Positions 15,550-24,108 of a stretch of 64,000 bases of DNA are shown here, in pieces (position 1 is the stretch's first letter; every line of letters begins with the position of its first letter). Source of the DNA: Methanomethylovorans sp041447285. GTDB taxonomy: Archaea > Halobacteriota > Methanosarcinia > Methanosarcinales > Methanosarcinaceae. A program made the translations under genes and the position numbers. Under the pieces are notes generated by a model, which was given only the letters and a program-made list of their open reading frames with translations, was not told the origin of the DNA and did not search any database. Location of the stretch: the NCBI RefSeq assembly GCF_041447285.1, contig NZ_JBGMEB010000016.1, forward strand, positions 1 through 64,000, in the 5' to 3' direction.

Positions 15550-17653
15550 AATACGTGTGAAATTGAAGGAAAAAGGTGCGCTTGATCTTGAGAAAGACTC
15601 TGAGATGGAAGAGTACCTCGCCGAGATAGAAGAGTTTGCCAGGACACACCGTCCAGTTTCTGAGGAAGAGGAAGTAAAGCCGGAAGGGACTTTATCTTCG
15701 TCAGACAGTGATGAACATATTGTATTGGATAAATCCTACTTCACACAGAACGAATCACCCGAATCGGAGGAGGATTCAGAAGAGAAAAAAGGTTTCCTTA
15801 GACTTAAAAAGGGCGGAAATAAGAAAAAAGACGATGCTGAAAAAAAAGCCGCAAGGGAAGAAGAAAGGAAAAAGAAAAGAGAAGAAAGGCAGGAAAAACG
15901 GAAAAATAAAGATAAAGATAAAAAATCTAAAAAAAGCAAAGAGCCTCAGGAAATCGCTGAAGTTATCGAAGATGGCTTGGAAGAAGGTATAATCATACCT
16001 GATGAGCCGGGAAAAAAGCCAAAGTCAAAGAGAAAGAAAAAAGAAAGACCTAAAAAAGCAAAGAAGAAGGATGGAAAGCCATCCAAGCTAAATGAAGCCA
16101 TAGAAAAGATCAAACAGGTCATTTCTCCTGTCATCGACTATGTCGAAGAGCTGCCCTTTGAAGTAGGAGAGGTGCGGGTACCCGTTCCCGGAGTACCCCA
16201 GCGCAAGGTGAACATCACATACCTTGTTAAGGCACCTTTCCAGTACGTGCATGTCGAATATATGGTCGAGGAGCTACGCTACACATGTATGGAACCCCCT
16301 TTAAGTGAGGGTGAGCAGCAAAACCTCGCTATCGTGGAGAATGCCTTTGACAAGATGGCGCACTCCGAAATTCTGCTGGTGGCCGAGGAAGACCGTGCAG
16401 CGGCTCTCAGGGATCGTTTCAACCTTATTCTTGAAATATACAAGATGAAGCTTACAGAGTCTCAGACTGAGAAGTTCTTCTACTACCTTTTTAAGAAATA
16501 CATGGGTTTTGGTAAGGTCGATATCCTCATGAACGACCCTTATATCGAGGATGTCACCTGCAACGGTCCTCATACTCCTATCTACGTGAACCACAGGGTG
16601 TACGGCTCAGTGGCAACAGATGTTGTATTTGAAGAAATAGAGCTTAATAACTTCGTTATGAGGATGGCACAGGCAGCAGGCAGGCACATTTCGGTGCTTC
16701 AGCCCATCAGGGATGCTACTCTCATAGATGGTAGTCGTGCCAACCTCACCCTTGGTAAGGAGGTTACTAAAAAAGGTTCCACTTTCACCATCAGGCGGTT
16801 CAGGTCCAACCCCGTGTCATGTATCGACCTTCTCAGGTACAACACCTTCGACGCCACTGTGCTCGCGTATTTCTGGCTCATGGTGGAGTATAAGCGCTCC
16901 ATCCTGGCAGCCGGAGGAACCGCATCCGGTAAAACGACAACTCTCAACGCCCTGGGCGTGTTCATTCCTCATGAATACAAGATCGTCTCCATCGAGGATA
17001 CTGCAGAAATGAACCTCATGCACCCTAACTGGACCCAGTCCATCACAAGAGCAGGTTTCGGTGGAGGAGGCGAAGGTAACATCGAACTCTACGACCTACT
17101 CAAGGCAGCTTTAAGGCAGCGTCCCGAATACATAGTGGTAGGTGAGGTAAGAGGTGCCGAAGCAGGTACGCTTTTCCAGGCCATTTCCGTAGGCCATCCA
17201 TGTATGGGCACCATCCACGCCGGTTCCATACATGAACTGGTATCCAGGGTGGAATCCGAGCCCATGAACGTGCCACGTAACCTCTTTGCAAGTCTTGACA
17301 TTGTTATATTCAATGCTATGATCAAGGTAGGTGAGCATTTCCTCCGAAGAGCCCTGCGTATCGTGGAAATAGTGGAACTTGATCCAGAGAGGGGGGATCT
17401 TATCACCAACCCCATCTTCAAGTGGGATCCTGTCACTGATACTTATGAGTTCGGTGGTAATAGTTCCATGTTCGATGACATAAGTGAAGAGTTCGGTATC
17501 GATCCCAACAGTCTTACGCAGGAGATGCACCAGAGAGCAGATTTTCTGGCAGCTCTTGCAAGGGAGGGGATAACAGACTATAAGGATGTGGCAAGGGCTA
17601 TCAGACGCTACTCCAAGGATAAAGATGCGCAGATGGAGGAAGCTCAAACATGA
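15542..17653 (+). CDS. Type IV pilus/GspE-VirB11-type assembly ATPase
   Basis: The 703-residue cytoplasmic ATPase has a strongly Lys/Glu-rich low-complexity segment (about 75-185), then the archaeal GspE/TadA core: a GKVDILMNDPYIEDVTCNG N-domain near 320-345, Walker A GGTASGKTTTL (about 457-467), the Asp box (SIEDTAEMNL), Walker B (YIVVGEVRG) and the His box (MGTIHAGS). Family members power pilin, archaellum or secretion assembly. The start is TTG with GGAGG seven bases before it, inside pstA, so expression is tied to the Pst permease. The next gene overlaps by ATGA. This position is normally held by pstB. Confidence 0.93.
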   Translation: MAEIRVKLKEKGALDLEKDSEMEEYLAEIEEFARTHRPVSEEEEVKPEGTLSSSDSDEHIVLDKSYFTQNESPESEEDSEEKKGFLRLKKGGNKKKDDAEKKAAREEERKKKREERQEKRKNKDKDKKSKKSKEPQEIAEVIEDGLEEGIIIPDEPGKKPKSKRKKKERPKKAKKKDGKPSKLNEAIEKIKQVISPVIDYVEELPFEVGEVRVPVPGVPQRKVNITYLVKAPFQYVHVEYMVEELRYTCMEPPLSEGEQQNLAIVENAFDKMAHSEILLVAEEDRAAALRDRFNLILEIYKMKLTESQTEKFFYYLFKKYMGFGKVDILMNDPYIEDVTCNGPHTPIYVNHRVYGSVATDVVFEEIELNNFVMRMAQAAGRHISVLQPIRDATLIDGSRANLTLGKEVTKKGSTFTIRRFRSNPVSCIDLLRYNTFDATVLAYFWLMVEYKRSILAAGGTASGKTTTLNALGVFIPHEYKIVSIEDTAEMNLMHPNWTQSITRAGFGGGGEGNIELYDLLKAALRQRPEYIVVGEVRGAEAGTLFQAISVGHPCMGTIHAGSIHELVSRVESEPMNVPRNLFASLDIVIFNAMIKVGEHFLRRALRIVEIVELDPERGDLITNPIFKWDPVTDTYEFGGNSSMFDDISEEFGIDPNSLTQEMHQRADFLAALAREGITDYKDVARAIRRYSKDKDAQMEEAQT

Positions 17654-18570
17654 GCCCAAAGGCTACTGGTCCCGGTGTGCTGGGGAAGTTACAGCACAAT
17701 GCTTCCAATAAGTATGTGGAGAAGTATAAAATGTTCTGCTATGGTTTTGGTAAGTATATAGACCGCAATCCTCAGCCGGATATTGCTAAATCCCTTTACC
17801 AGGCAGATATGGTGATGACTCCCGGCATGTTCATCTCTCTTGCCCTGGTAACGGCCGTTATTGCCTCCGTTGCAATTTTTGTGATCTCTGTGCTGCTTTT
17901 CAGGAATTCGGCCTCTCCCCTGGTATACATAAGCGTGCTTACTTTCCTCACTTTTGGTCTAACTGTAAGTGGTTTTCCCTTTATTCTCTATAACCAGATA
18001 TCGAACAAGAACATGAATATCCAGCAGGAACTTCCATTTGCTTTAGGTTACATGTCCATTCTTGCAAGTGCAGGTTCTTCTCCCATGGATGTAATACGTA
18101 CAGTTGCCATAGAAGACTACGGCGATATCTCCAGCGAGTTCGGCAAGGTCATGTACAGGGTGGACGTTCTGGGAGAAGATGGTGTTTCTGCCCTGAATCA
18201 CCTGACGCGCAATACCTCTTCAGAGATATTCAGAGCAATATGTATCGATCTTGCCAATTCCATGCAGTCGGGAGGCGGTTTACGCACATATCTGGAAATG
18301 AAGACAAAAGAATTCATAGAAATGCGCTGGAGGACCCAGAAAGAGTTCGTTGAATCACTGGCAGTATATGGTGAAGGCTATCTCAGCGGAGTGGTAATGA
18401 GCGTGGTGCTGGTGGTGCTGCTCATTGTCGTGGGCAGTGCCCTGGGTATTGAACTTGGCATAGCAACTCCGCGCCAGCTGTTTGACATGTTCATTTATTT
18501 CTTACTTCCTTTCATTAACATATTTTTCCTGGTATTGCTTGGGATGAAGTACTCAAGGAGCACAATATGA
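17650..18570 (+). CDS. TadC/GspF-like pilus platform protein 1
   Basis: A 306-residue type II secretion F-domain protein. Two N-terminal helices (FISLALVTAVIASVAIFVIS and VYISVLTFLTFGLTVSGF) precede the cytoplasmic helical GspF domain (QQELPFALGYMSILASAGSSPMDVI type), and two C-terminal helices end the protein. It should form the inner-membrane platform on which the upstream ATPase acts. It overlaps its neighbours at both ends by ATGA, so it is one transcription and translation unit. Confidence 0.9.
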   Translation: MSPKATGPGVLGKLQHNASNKYVEKYKMFCYGFGKYIDRNPQPDIAKSLYQADMVMTPGMFISLALVTAVIASVAIFVISVLLFRNSASPLVYISVLTFLTFGLTVSGFPFILYNQISNKNMNIQQELPFALGYMSILASAGSSPMDVIRTVAIEDYGDISSEFGKVMYRVDVLGEDGVSALNHLTRNTSSEIFRAICIDLANSMQSGGGLRTYLEMKTKEFIEMRWRTQKEFVESLAVYGEGYLSGVVMSVVLVVLLIVVGSALGIELGIATPRQLFDMFIYFLLPFINIFFLVLLGMKYSRSTI

Positions 18571-19946
18571 CATCCCCTGATCTCAAAGGTTTCAAGGCTC
18601 TCAATATTGAGAAGTATCGTCTGATGGCTAAAAGGCATGTTCAGGTCCTTACTGTCAGATACAATCTGAAACGCGAGTATATCACCCTGGGCATTCCTGT
18701 ATTCCTGGCAATATGCATCGTACTTGCAGGAGTGCTGACCGGTCACACCTTGACCACAAAGGATACAGGTCAATCCACAGAAGTAGATTCTAAGAAAGAT
18801 GCCTATCAACAGCTTTTAGAGGACATGGCAGCTGAAGATGCTGCAAAAAATGGAAATGTAACGCCAATCGAAGAGCCTGTGGCAGAGGCGGAGGATGAGA
18901 AGGACAAAGCGAAGGATGATCTTGATCATATAATGATATATGCAGTGCTTATAGCTATCATTCCTTATTCGATAGATTCTTATATCCAGAAAAAATTGCT
19001 GAAAAGAAGGGAAGTCGCATTCAGCGAGTTTCTGTACAAGCTTTCGGAGCTAATGCGTGGCGGTATAGACCCTGTCAAGGGTGTGGTAACTCTTTCAAGG
19101 ACCACGAATCTGGGTGCAATCACTCCAAATGTGCAGGAAGCAGCATCAGCCATGCTGCTTGGCAGTTCTTTTGAGGATGCCATGCACAGGATGGCAAGGT
19201 CCATCAACAGTAAGCTTGTGTCAAAATACATCAACATCGTAGTACAGGCAGCATATACCGGTGGTAATGTAGCAGATCTGCTGTTCAGGACATCCGAAGA
19301 CATGCGTACGGTAATAGCCATAGAAAAAGACAAGGAAGCAAATCTCAAACAGTATATAGTGATCTTCTACCTGGCACAAGGTATAATCGTAGCTCTTGCA
19401 TACATTCTATCAACATCGCTGCTTCCTCTCATTCAGGGTGTGGGGCTGGAAATGCTGGGTGGTGGAAATGGTCTTTCAGATATCAACTTTGAACGTGGTT
19501 TCTTTCATATGATAGTCCTCAATGCTCTTTTCGGTGGTTTGATAGTAGGTATGATCACCGAAGGAGAGATGAAACATGGTTTGAAACATTCAGCTATACT
19601 CATAGCTTTTAGTTATGTTGCCTGTGTTACGCTGATACTATCTGCTGGCGGTGGAATGTATACTCTAAAACTTGTTTCGGGGGATGGACAACAGGCTCTT
19701 GGTGGTCTTCCTGTACAGGAACCCATAGTGTTCAATGTTACTGATTTTTCTGGCAAGCAAACTCCTGGCGTTTATGTGGAGATGACAATCACTCCTTCTG
19801 GTATAATCTCAGGTGTCATGTCAGGAAAAAACGGAACAGTAGAAGTTACGCCGACTCCGGGAGAAACACCCGGAAACTATACAGTAACGGCAACAACAGG
19901 TAAAAGTTCAGCTACAGCGACTATCGAAGTTATGGGTGGCTCATGA
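18567..19946 (+). CDS. TadC/GspF-like pilus platform protein 2 with extracellular Ig-like tail
   Basis: The 459-residue protein has a first membrane helix (FLAICIVLAGVLTGHTL), an acidic Lys/Glu linker (about 75-120), a second helix, the GspF cytoplasmic domain (FSEFLYKLSELMRGGIDPVKGV), more C-terminal helices, and beyond the last one about 95 residues of beta-rich, Thr/Gly-rich sequence (EPIVFNVTDFSGKQTPGVYV to IEVMGGS) resembling an Ig-like (Big/CARDB) domain. Archaeal pilus loci often carry paired TadC-like proteins, but an exterior Ig-like tail is unusual and could contact the assembled PstS-pilins. It is the last gene of the operon. Confidence 0.88.
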   Translation: MTSPDLKGFKALNIEKYRLMAKRHVQVLTVRYNLKREYITLGIPVFLAICIVLAGVLTGHTLTTKDTGQSTEVDSKKDAYQQLLEDMAAEDAAKNGNVTPIEEPVAEAEDEKDKAKDDLDHIMIYAVLIAIIPYSIDSYIQKKLLKRREVAFSEFLYKLSELMRGGIDPVKGVVTLSRTTNLGAITPNVQEAASAMLLGSSFEDAMHRMARSINSKLVSKYINIVVQAAYTGGNVADLLFRTSEDMRTVIAIEKDKEANLKQYIVIFYLAQGIIVALAYILSTSLLPLIQGVGLEMLGGGNGLSDINFERGFFHMIVLNALFGGLIVGMITEGEMKHGLKHSAILIAFSYVACVTLILSAGGGMYTLKLVSGDGQQALGGLPVQEPIVFNVTDFSGKQTPGVYVEMTITPSGIISGVMSGKNGTVEVTPTPGETPGNYTVTATTGKSSATATIEVMGGS

Positions 19947-19966
19947 GCAGTATAGACACACATAGA

Positions 19967-20044
19967 AAAGAGAGGTTTGAAAGTAACCTAAACCCTAACT
20001 AAAGGAAAAGCTTCCAACAAGCTTTTCAAAAAACCTCTTTTTCT
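19967..20044 (+). terminator. Terminator of the pst-pilus operon
   Basis: GAAAAGCTT (20005-20013) and AAGCTTTTC (20019-20027) form a perfect 9-base-pair stem with a 5-base loop. An outer AGAGGTTT/AAACCTCT pairing encloses it, followed by TTTTTCTTT. It lies 60 bases after the last operon gene. Confidence 0.65.
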
Positions 20045-20165
20045 TTATGTTCTATCTCGGTTTTACTCTGCTTCCTGCCAGCATGGAAAAATCTTTCGGG
20101 TAAGCTGCATAATCGGAAATGCAAAAAATAAATTCTTATATATCAACAACTTAAGATTAGATACT

Positions 20166-20368
20166 ATGAGTAACACTCATGCCCTTAAAACTCCTCGCGG
20201 GTTTAGCGGTAAAAAACCATCCGGCACTTCTAAAACAGTCTACCCTTCTGAAGAATCTTTTAATCCGGAATTCATCAAAGAAGTAGAGCAGAGTATACAA
20301 GAAGTTAAAGATGGAAAAGGATCAAATACAATTCATTTGAAGACCTGTTTGCCAGCTACGAGAAATGA
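20166..20368 (+). pseudogene. RelB-type antitoxin, frameshifted
   Basis: The frame opens at ATG 20166 (MSNTHALKTPRGFSG) and continues through FNPEFIKEVEQSIQEVKDGKG, a pattern of small antitoxins. Around 20335-20341 it should continue as HLEDLFASYEK and stop at TGA 20366-20368; that reading needs one extra base near CATTTGAAGACC. As it stands the frame runs on into unrelated residues to 20399. The intended stop overlaps the toxin ATG at 20365, the usual layout of relBE pairs. It is best read as a one-base-deletion pseudogene. Confidence 0.6.
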
Positions 20369-20628
20369 CCTATTGAGTAGTTGCAACTTCAAATTTTGAA
20401 AAAGAGGCAAGTTTCCTCTTCAAGAAAGATCCTGCTCTTTTAGACCGCTTCAAGAAAGCATCTATTGGTATCCGTGAAAATCCGGAATGTGGTGAACCCC
20501 TGTGTAATGTACTCAAAGAGTATCGAGGGGTTCATGTAGGCCATTTCGTTTTGATCTATGAAGTAGATGATATGGATTAAGTCATTACCTTTGTAAGCTT
20601 CACTCATCACGACAATGCTTACTATTGA
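20365..20628 (+). pseudogene. RelE-type toxin, two in-frame stops
   Basis: Translation from ATG 20365 gives MTY, a TGA at 20374, then VVATSNFEKEASFLFKKDP, a core with GEPLCNVLKEYRGVHVGHFVLIYEV, a TAA at about 20578 in a VDDMD-VITFVSF context, and an end HHDNAYY at 20628. This is a full-length (about 88 codons) RelE/ParE-family mRNA interferase in sequence, including the RGVHVGHFVLIYEV strand pair. Two stop codons make it inactive. It sits directly after the frameshifted antitoxin. Confidence 0.7.
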
Positions 20629-21176
20629 AATTTATATCTCCAGATCTTCCTTGGCAGATCTTCCAGCTCGACCCTCTACAAAGGCCAAGATCTGCAAGGT
20701 TCCAAGGTAAAATGTTCTCTTTTTTTGAAAAATGGTTTTATTCTTAAGCTGAGTAATTTCTTTTTATATGTCTTCTTTGTGCACTGTGGACATTATTTGC
20801 TCTCAATACAAAAAAGAGAGTAATAAGAATGGTCGTAGAAATTGAGTAAATAGCAATATATTGATTTTGAAAATGCTATAATTGTATATACGGGTATTTG
20901 GCCTATATTTAATAGAGAGGTTTATTTTTTCTACTGTTATAACAATTAAACTAAGGGAACAAATGGCTTTCCTCTTGCCTTCAGATGGCGTCCTCACAAC
21001 ACAAGTATAGCAAGTTATGGGATTGTCTCGTGGGCTATTGTATGTACAGGTTCTACAATTATCTATGATTTCGGCTTGAACCGTTATTTGATAGATATTT
21101 TGAAGACCTTGAATTTGTAATAAAAAATGCGCCAGTTGAAGAAAAAATCATAAAAAAAGATTGAAAGGATGACACA
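20629..21176. other. Spacer with a decayed coding remnant
   Basis: AGATCTTCCTTGG and later CCAAGATCT-type inverted segments lie at about 20641-20700. At about 21073-21163 a short open frame (EPLFDRYFEDLEFVIKNAP to IIKKD) ends 14 bases before the next gene, and it is preceded by stops in its own frame. It looks like the tail of a broken gene. Nothing else was identified. Confidence 0.35.
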
Positions 21177-21503
21177 ATGCCAATTGAAGACCTTAATGAA
21201 TTCGATAGAATGCTATTAAGAGATATGATAAAAAAGATCTATACAGATTCTGATAAAATTATAACTATTTTAGAGAATCTGGAAAAAATCCCCCAATATG
21301 TTCCAAGTGGTAAAGATATGAAATATATTAATGAATGGGCTCAAAGGGAGGAGGAAAATTCACATAAGAGTGCAAGAGCATTAGTTTTTGTTATATTCAA
21401 ATGTTTTGAATCCAGAAATCCAAAACTCAGAGAAAAATTGTGCAAGTACGATGATGAATACAGATATGTGAGATATGATCTTCAAACCACTGTTGTCTTT
21501 TAG
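21177..21503 (+). CDS. Hypothetical protein (108 aa), mostly helical
   Basis: The product is charged and helix-rich (MPIEDLNEFDRMLLRDMIKK start), with no membrane segment and no family I recognise. AAAGGA lies about 10 bases before the ATG. It directly follows the tail of a decayed frame, which resembles the arrangement of two-gene toxin-antitoxin or HEPN/MNT pairs, but no catalytic motif supports that. Confidence 0.5.
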   Translation: MPIEDLNEFDRMLLRDMIKKIYTDSDKIITILENLEKIPQYVPSGKDMKYINEWAQREEENSHKSARALVFVIFKCFESRNPKLREKLCKYDDEYRYVRYDLQTTVVF

Positions 21504-21632
21504 GGGTATATTAGTACATTTTGTAATACGCATGGTTAGGGAGTAAATCTCATTATTTCAGCACATAACAACAATTAAAGCAAATGTAAAATATCTAGAA
21601 AGAAGGAATCAAAAACATAATTTCTATTTAGC

Positions 21633-22055
21633 TTAATACTTCATTAGAACAACTCCTCCTACAATTAAAAATGAGGCAGCAACTTTGTAAAGGGTGATCT
21701 TTTCTCCTAATACAATAATGCCTAAAAGTAGTGCAATCAATGGAAATGCTGCAACAAGAGGGGAAATCTGGCTGACCTCACCATACTTCAAGGCATAATA
21801 GTAGGCAAACTGCCCTAACAAGGCAGCACAAATACCTTCAATTGCAATATATGTAGCATTCTTTGATGTCACACCTAGAATGTTTTCCCATTGTCCTGAC
21901 ACAGTTACAGTTATTAACAGGATCATACTGATAATTAAACTTCGAATAGTAAGTGCAACCAAAGGCTGTGTGTTACCTAGTCCAAGTTTTCCAAAGATAG
22001 GAGCAATACCCCAAAATAGCATTGCAATACCAGCAAACAAATAGGCACTGAACAT
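21633..22055 (-). CDS. Half-size EamA/DMT-family transporter
   Basis: A 140-residue protein with four or five membrane helices carrying one EamA repeat (AYLFAGIAMLFWGIAPIFGKLGL start, ALKYGEVSQISPLVAAFPLIALLLG, then a GEKITLYKVAASFLIVGGVVLM end). Single-repeat DMT proteins usually work as dimers and export metabolites. The ATG at 22055 has a GGGAGGGGAG site just upstream; the longer frame to 22085 starts earlier without one. It is likely co-transcribed with the ATPase gene to its right. Confidence 0.85.
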   Translation of the reverse strand: MFSAYLFAGIAMLFWGIAPIFGKLGLGNTQPLVALTIRSLIISMILLITVTVSGQWENILGVTSKNATYIAIEGICAALLGQFAYYYALKYGEVSQISPLVAAFPLIALLLGIIVLGEKITLYKVAASFLIVGGVVLMKY

Positions 22056-22086
22056 TTTATCTCCCCTCCCATGTTTAAAAAGCATT

Positions 22087-22761
22087 TCAACCTACTCGTT
22101 CTCTAGTATCGATAGTAATACCCTTTCCGTTAACATTGAAAGGTATCATCCTGTTAAGTGGGGGACTGCCAGGCATTTTTGGAATATTTATATAACGATT
22201 TATTTTACTTCCCATATATTCTGTTTTGAACTGAATGATGCCATCTACAATAGCTCTTATAATTTTCTCTGAACGGTCACTTAGAATCCCCATGTCCGAA
22301 AGCAACAGAAAGGTCGTATTATTGTCCCTGCTCATCGCAGCAAAAGAACTCAGTGCGTTTTTGATGACGCATATATCTTCATCCATGAAAAGATAAGAAA
22401 AAGTGTCAATAATACATATGTCTGCATCCAGGATCTCTCTGAGTGCAGGCTCTGATAATATGTCGGAATCTGAATTGCAGGCAGCTTCTGCTTTCTGGCA
22501 TAAGCACAGCAGTGAGTTAAGATCATAAAAATATTCCACTAGAATAAATGTATTTATTCTATTAGTTTCTGTAATAAGAAGTGTGTTTCCTTTGATTTCT
22601 TCATTTAAAGATGAAGTAGAGAGATATACGATTTTTTTCATGTCTCCAAGCAGTTCCTGTGTTGCCATTTGCACAAAAATGCTCTTGATATTACCCATAT
22701 CTTCTTCGACCAGAAGTACAGTATTTACGGGTATATTACCCAATCCAAGATTTGCAAGCAT
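22087..22761 (-). CDS. KaiC/FlaH-like RecA-superfamily ATPase
   Basis: The 224-residue protein has a FlaH/KaiC-type core: VNTVLLVEEDMGNIKSIFV carries a degenerate P-loop (Lys-Ser kept, the usual second Gly absent), ILDADICIIDTFSYLF is the Walker B strand, and a TTFLLLSDMG strand follows. FlaH-like proteins regulate pilus or archaellum motors, often by binding rather than hydrolysing ATP. The gene is divergent from a pilin-like gene across a 139-base region holding two Pho-box-like motifs. A role in pilus control is inferred. Confidence 0.7.
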   Translation of the reverse strand: MLANLGLGNIPVNTVLLVEEDMGNIKSIFVQMATQELLGDMKKIVYLSTSSLNEEIKGNTLLITETNRINTFILVEYFYDLNSLLCLCQKAEAACNSDSDILSEPALREILDADICIIDTFSYLFMDEDICVIKNALSSFAAMSRDNNTTFLLLSDMGILSDRSEKIIRAIVDGIIQFKTEYMGSKINRYINIPKMPGSPPLNRMIPFNVNGKGITIDTRERVG

Positions 22762-22809
22762 CGGTAATCTACAGGAAAATAATGTTACTTAAAAATGTTA
22801 TCTTTAGTT

Positions 22810-22845
22810 TATATAGCAATGTTTAGTCTATATCGCCTACTGACT
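22810..22845. promoter_or_regulatory. Pho-box-like motif, copy G1
   Basis: TATATAGCAAT, GTTTAGTCTATATC: same spacing as copies B and C, with a T for the final G of AGG. It lies between the divergent KaiC-like ATPase and pilin-like genes. Confidence 0.4.
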
Positions 22846-22847
22846 CC

Positions 22848-22885
22848 TATATATGATATGCAGGGAAGGTATATATCTGCACGTT
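22848..22885 (+). promoter_or_regulatory. Pho-box-like promoter, copy G2 (pilin)
   Basis: TATATATG, then AGGTATATATC and TGCACGTTCC. The GGTATATATC element at about 22867-22876 is a good TATA box about 27 bases before the likely pilin start at 22901, which would make the transcript leaderless. Confidence 0.45.
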
Positions 22886-22900
22886 CCTTCTACATCAAAG

Positions 22901-24007
22901 ATGGCTGGTATGATGAGGTTCCCTGGTATCAATGACGATAAAGCAGTTACAGTTGTATTTGGCACTCTAATGTTGATCTTGATAACCATTACTGTAGCCT
23001 CAGGTATAGCTGTAATGGTGTCTGCAATGCAAAAAGATGCCATGGAGCGGGAAGAATACCGTATTGCAGTTTCAAATGAGGACATAAAGATAGTGTCTAT
23101 ACAACCCACAATAAACAAAAATACTTCTCAGTGGGAGAGCGCTAAACTCACTTTGCTCAATCTCAATACCAAAGACTCATCGATCAAAGGCATTAGTTTT
23201 AACAACGTCTACGCAACTAATTTCATGGTATATAATAGCTCAAACTTCATCGAAAAAGAGGGTAGCTATCCTGTAGTATACAATTATAACAGGATGATTA
23301 AAATCCCTGCACAGAAAACAGTTAGCATCTGCCTCAATTTCTCCAATATCACAATTCTGTCAAGAGAAGAGATAAACACATCCGGATGGAATAATACAAG
23401 TCAGAACTATACTATACCGCTTAATAATAACATTCGCGAAATATATTCTCTTTCTGCTTTCCCGGAATCTATTGTTAAAACACAGTTATTCAATAATACA
23501 AGAAATGCGACACTAAGCGATTTTGATCTGGATCTAACGGAAGGAACCATCACTTTGTTCGGTTCTCTTGCAGGCGGAGCTCTGGTGAACAATACTAATT
23601 ACGTTCTCAATTATAACTTATCAATGGAACCTTTCATGAAACCTGTGTCCGTAAAGGATAACCAGCCGGTACAGGTCAAGATTATGACATCATATATCAA
23701 TACCTTCGAGAAGTTCTTTACTCCGCCAGTACCCATGACAAAGGTCAATTATTATACAGAATACAGGAATGGAACGCTTCAGCCATATTTGATTCTTGAT
23801 GCATCTGGCTCCTTTGATACGGACGGATATATAGTTTCTTATAAATGGTCCGTAAACAGTACTAACGATTCCTCTGCTCTATCAGGTATTATCGTTAGGT
23901 CTAATCCCACTAACACATCAAATCTCACCGTAGATCTTGAACTGACTGATGATACTGGTATGGTTTCCAGACTAAGTGATGTTTCAGGAGCAATAGTCAT
24001 AAAGTGA
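22901..24007 (+). CDS. Pilin-like surface protein with PKD-like C-terminal domain
   Basis: From ATG 22901 (MAGMMRFPGINDDKAVTVVF) the 368-residue protein begins with an archaeal pilin N-terminal signal: a charged NDDKA followed by the helix VTVVFGTLMLILITITVASGI. The rest is a Asn/Ser/Thr-rich exterior with many N-glycosylation sequons, and a PKD-like module near the end (ILDASGSFDTDGYIVSYKWSV). The start was chosen because a TATA box sits about 25 bases upstream (leaderless); the frame itself is open from 22853. It lies between a KaiC/FlaH-like ATPase and the second AbrB-PhoU gene, so a phosphate-controlled pilus or adhesin is suggested. Confidence 0.75.
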   Translation: MAGMMRFPGINDDKAVTVVFGTLMLILITITVASGIAVMVSAMQKDAMEREEYRIAVSNEDIKIVSIQPTINKNTSQWESAKLTLLNLNTKDSSIKGISFNNVYATNFMVYNSSNFIEKEGSYPVVYNYNRMIKIPAQKTVSICLNFSNITILSREEINTSGWNNTSQNYTIPLNNNIREIYSLSAFPESIVKTQLFNNTRNATLSDFDLDLTEGTITLFGSLAGGALVNNTNYVLNYNLSMEPFMKPVSVKDNQPVQVKIMTSYINTFEKFFTPPVPMTKVNYYTEYRNGTLQPYLILDASGSFDTDGYIVSYKWSVNSTNDSSALSGIIVRSNPTNTSNLTVDLELTDDTGMVSRLSDVSGAIVIK

Positions 24008-24108
24008 GTGTATGGTTTTTGGATGAGCCTATACTCTGCTATAAGTAGATAATTTCTTCAAATTTAGATAATTGAAGATTCTGCATACCATAAAAATATC
24101 CACTATAC

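Noticed and set aside
15708..15992. 94-codon Lys-rich frame inside the pilus ATPase gene
   Set aside because: It is a shadow of the low-complexity Lys/Glu codons in the real frame.
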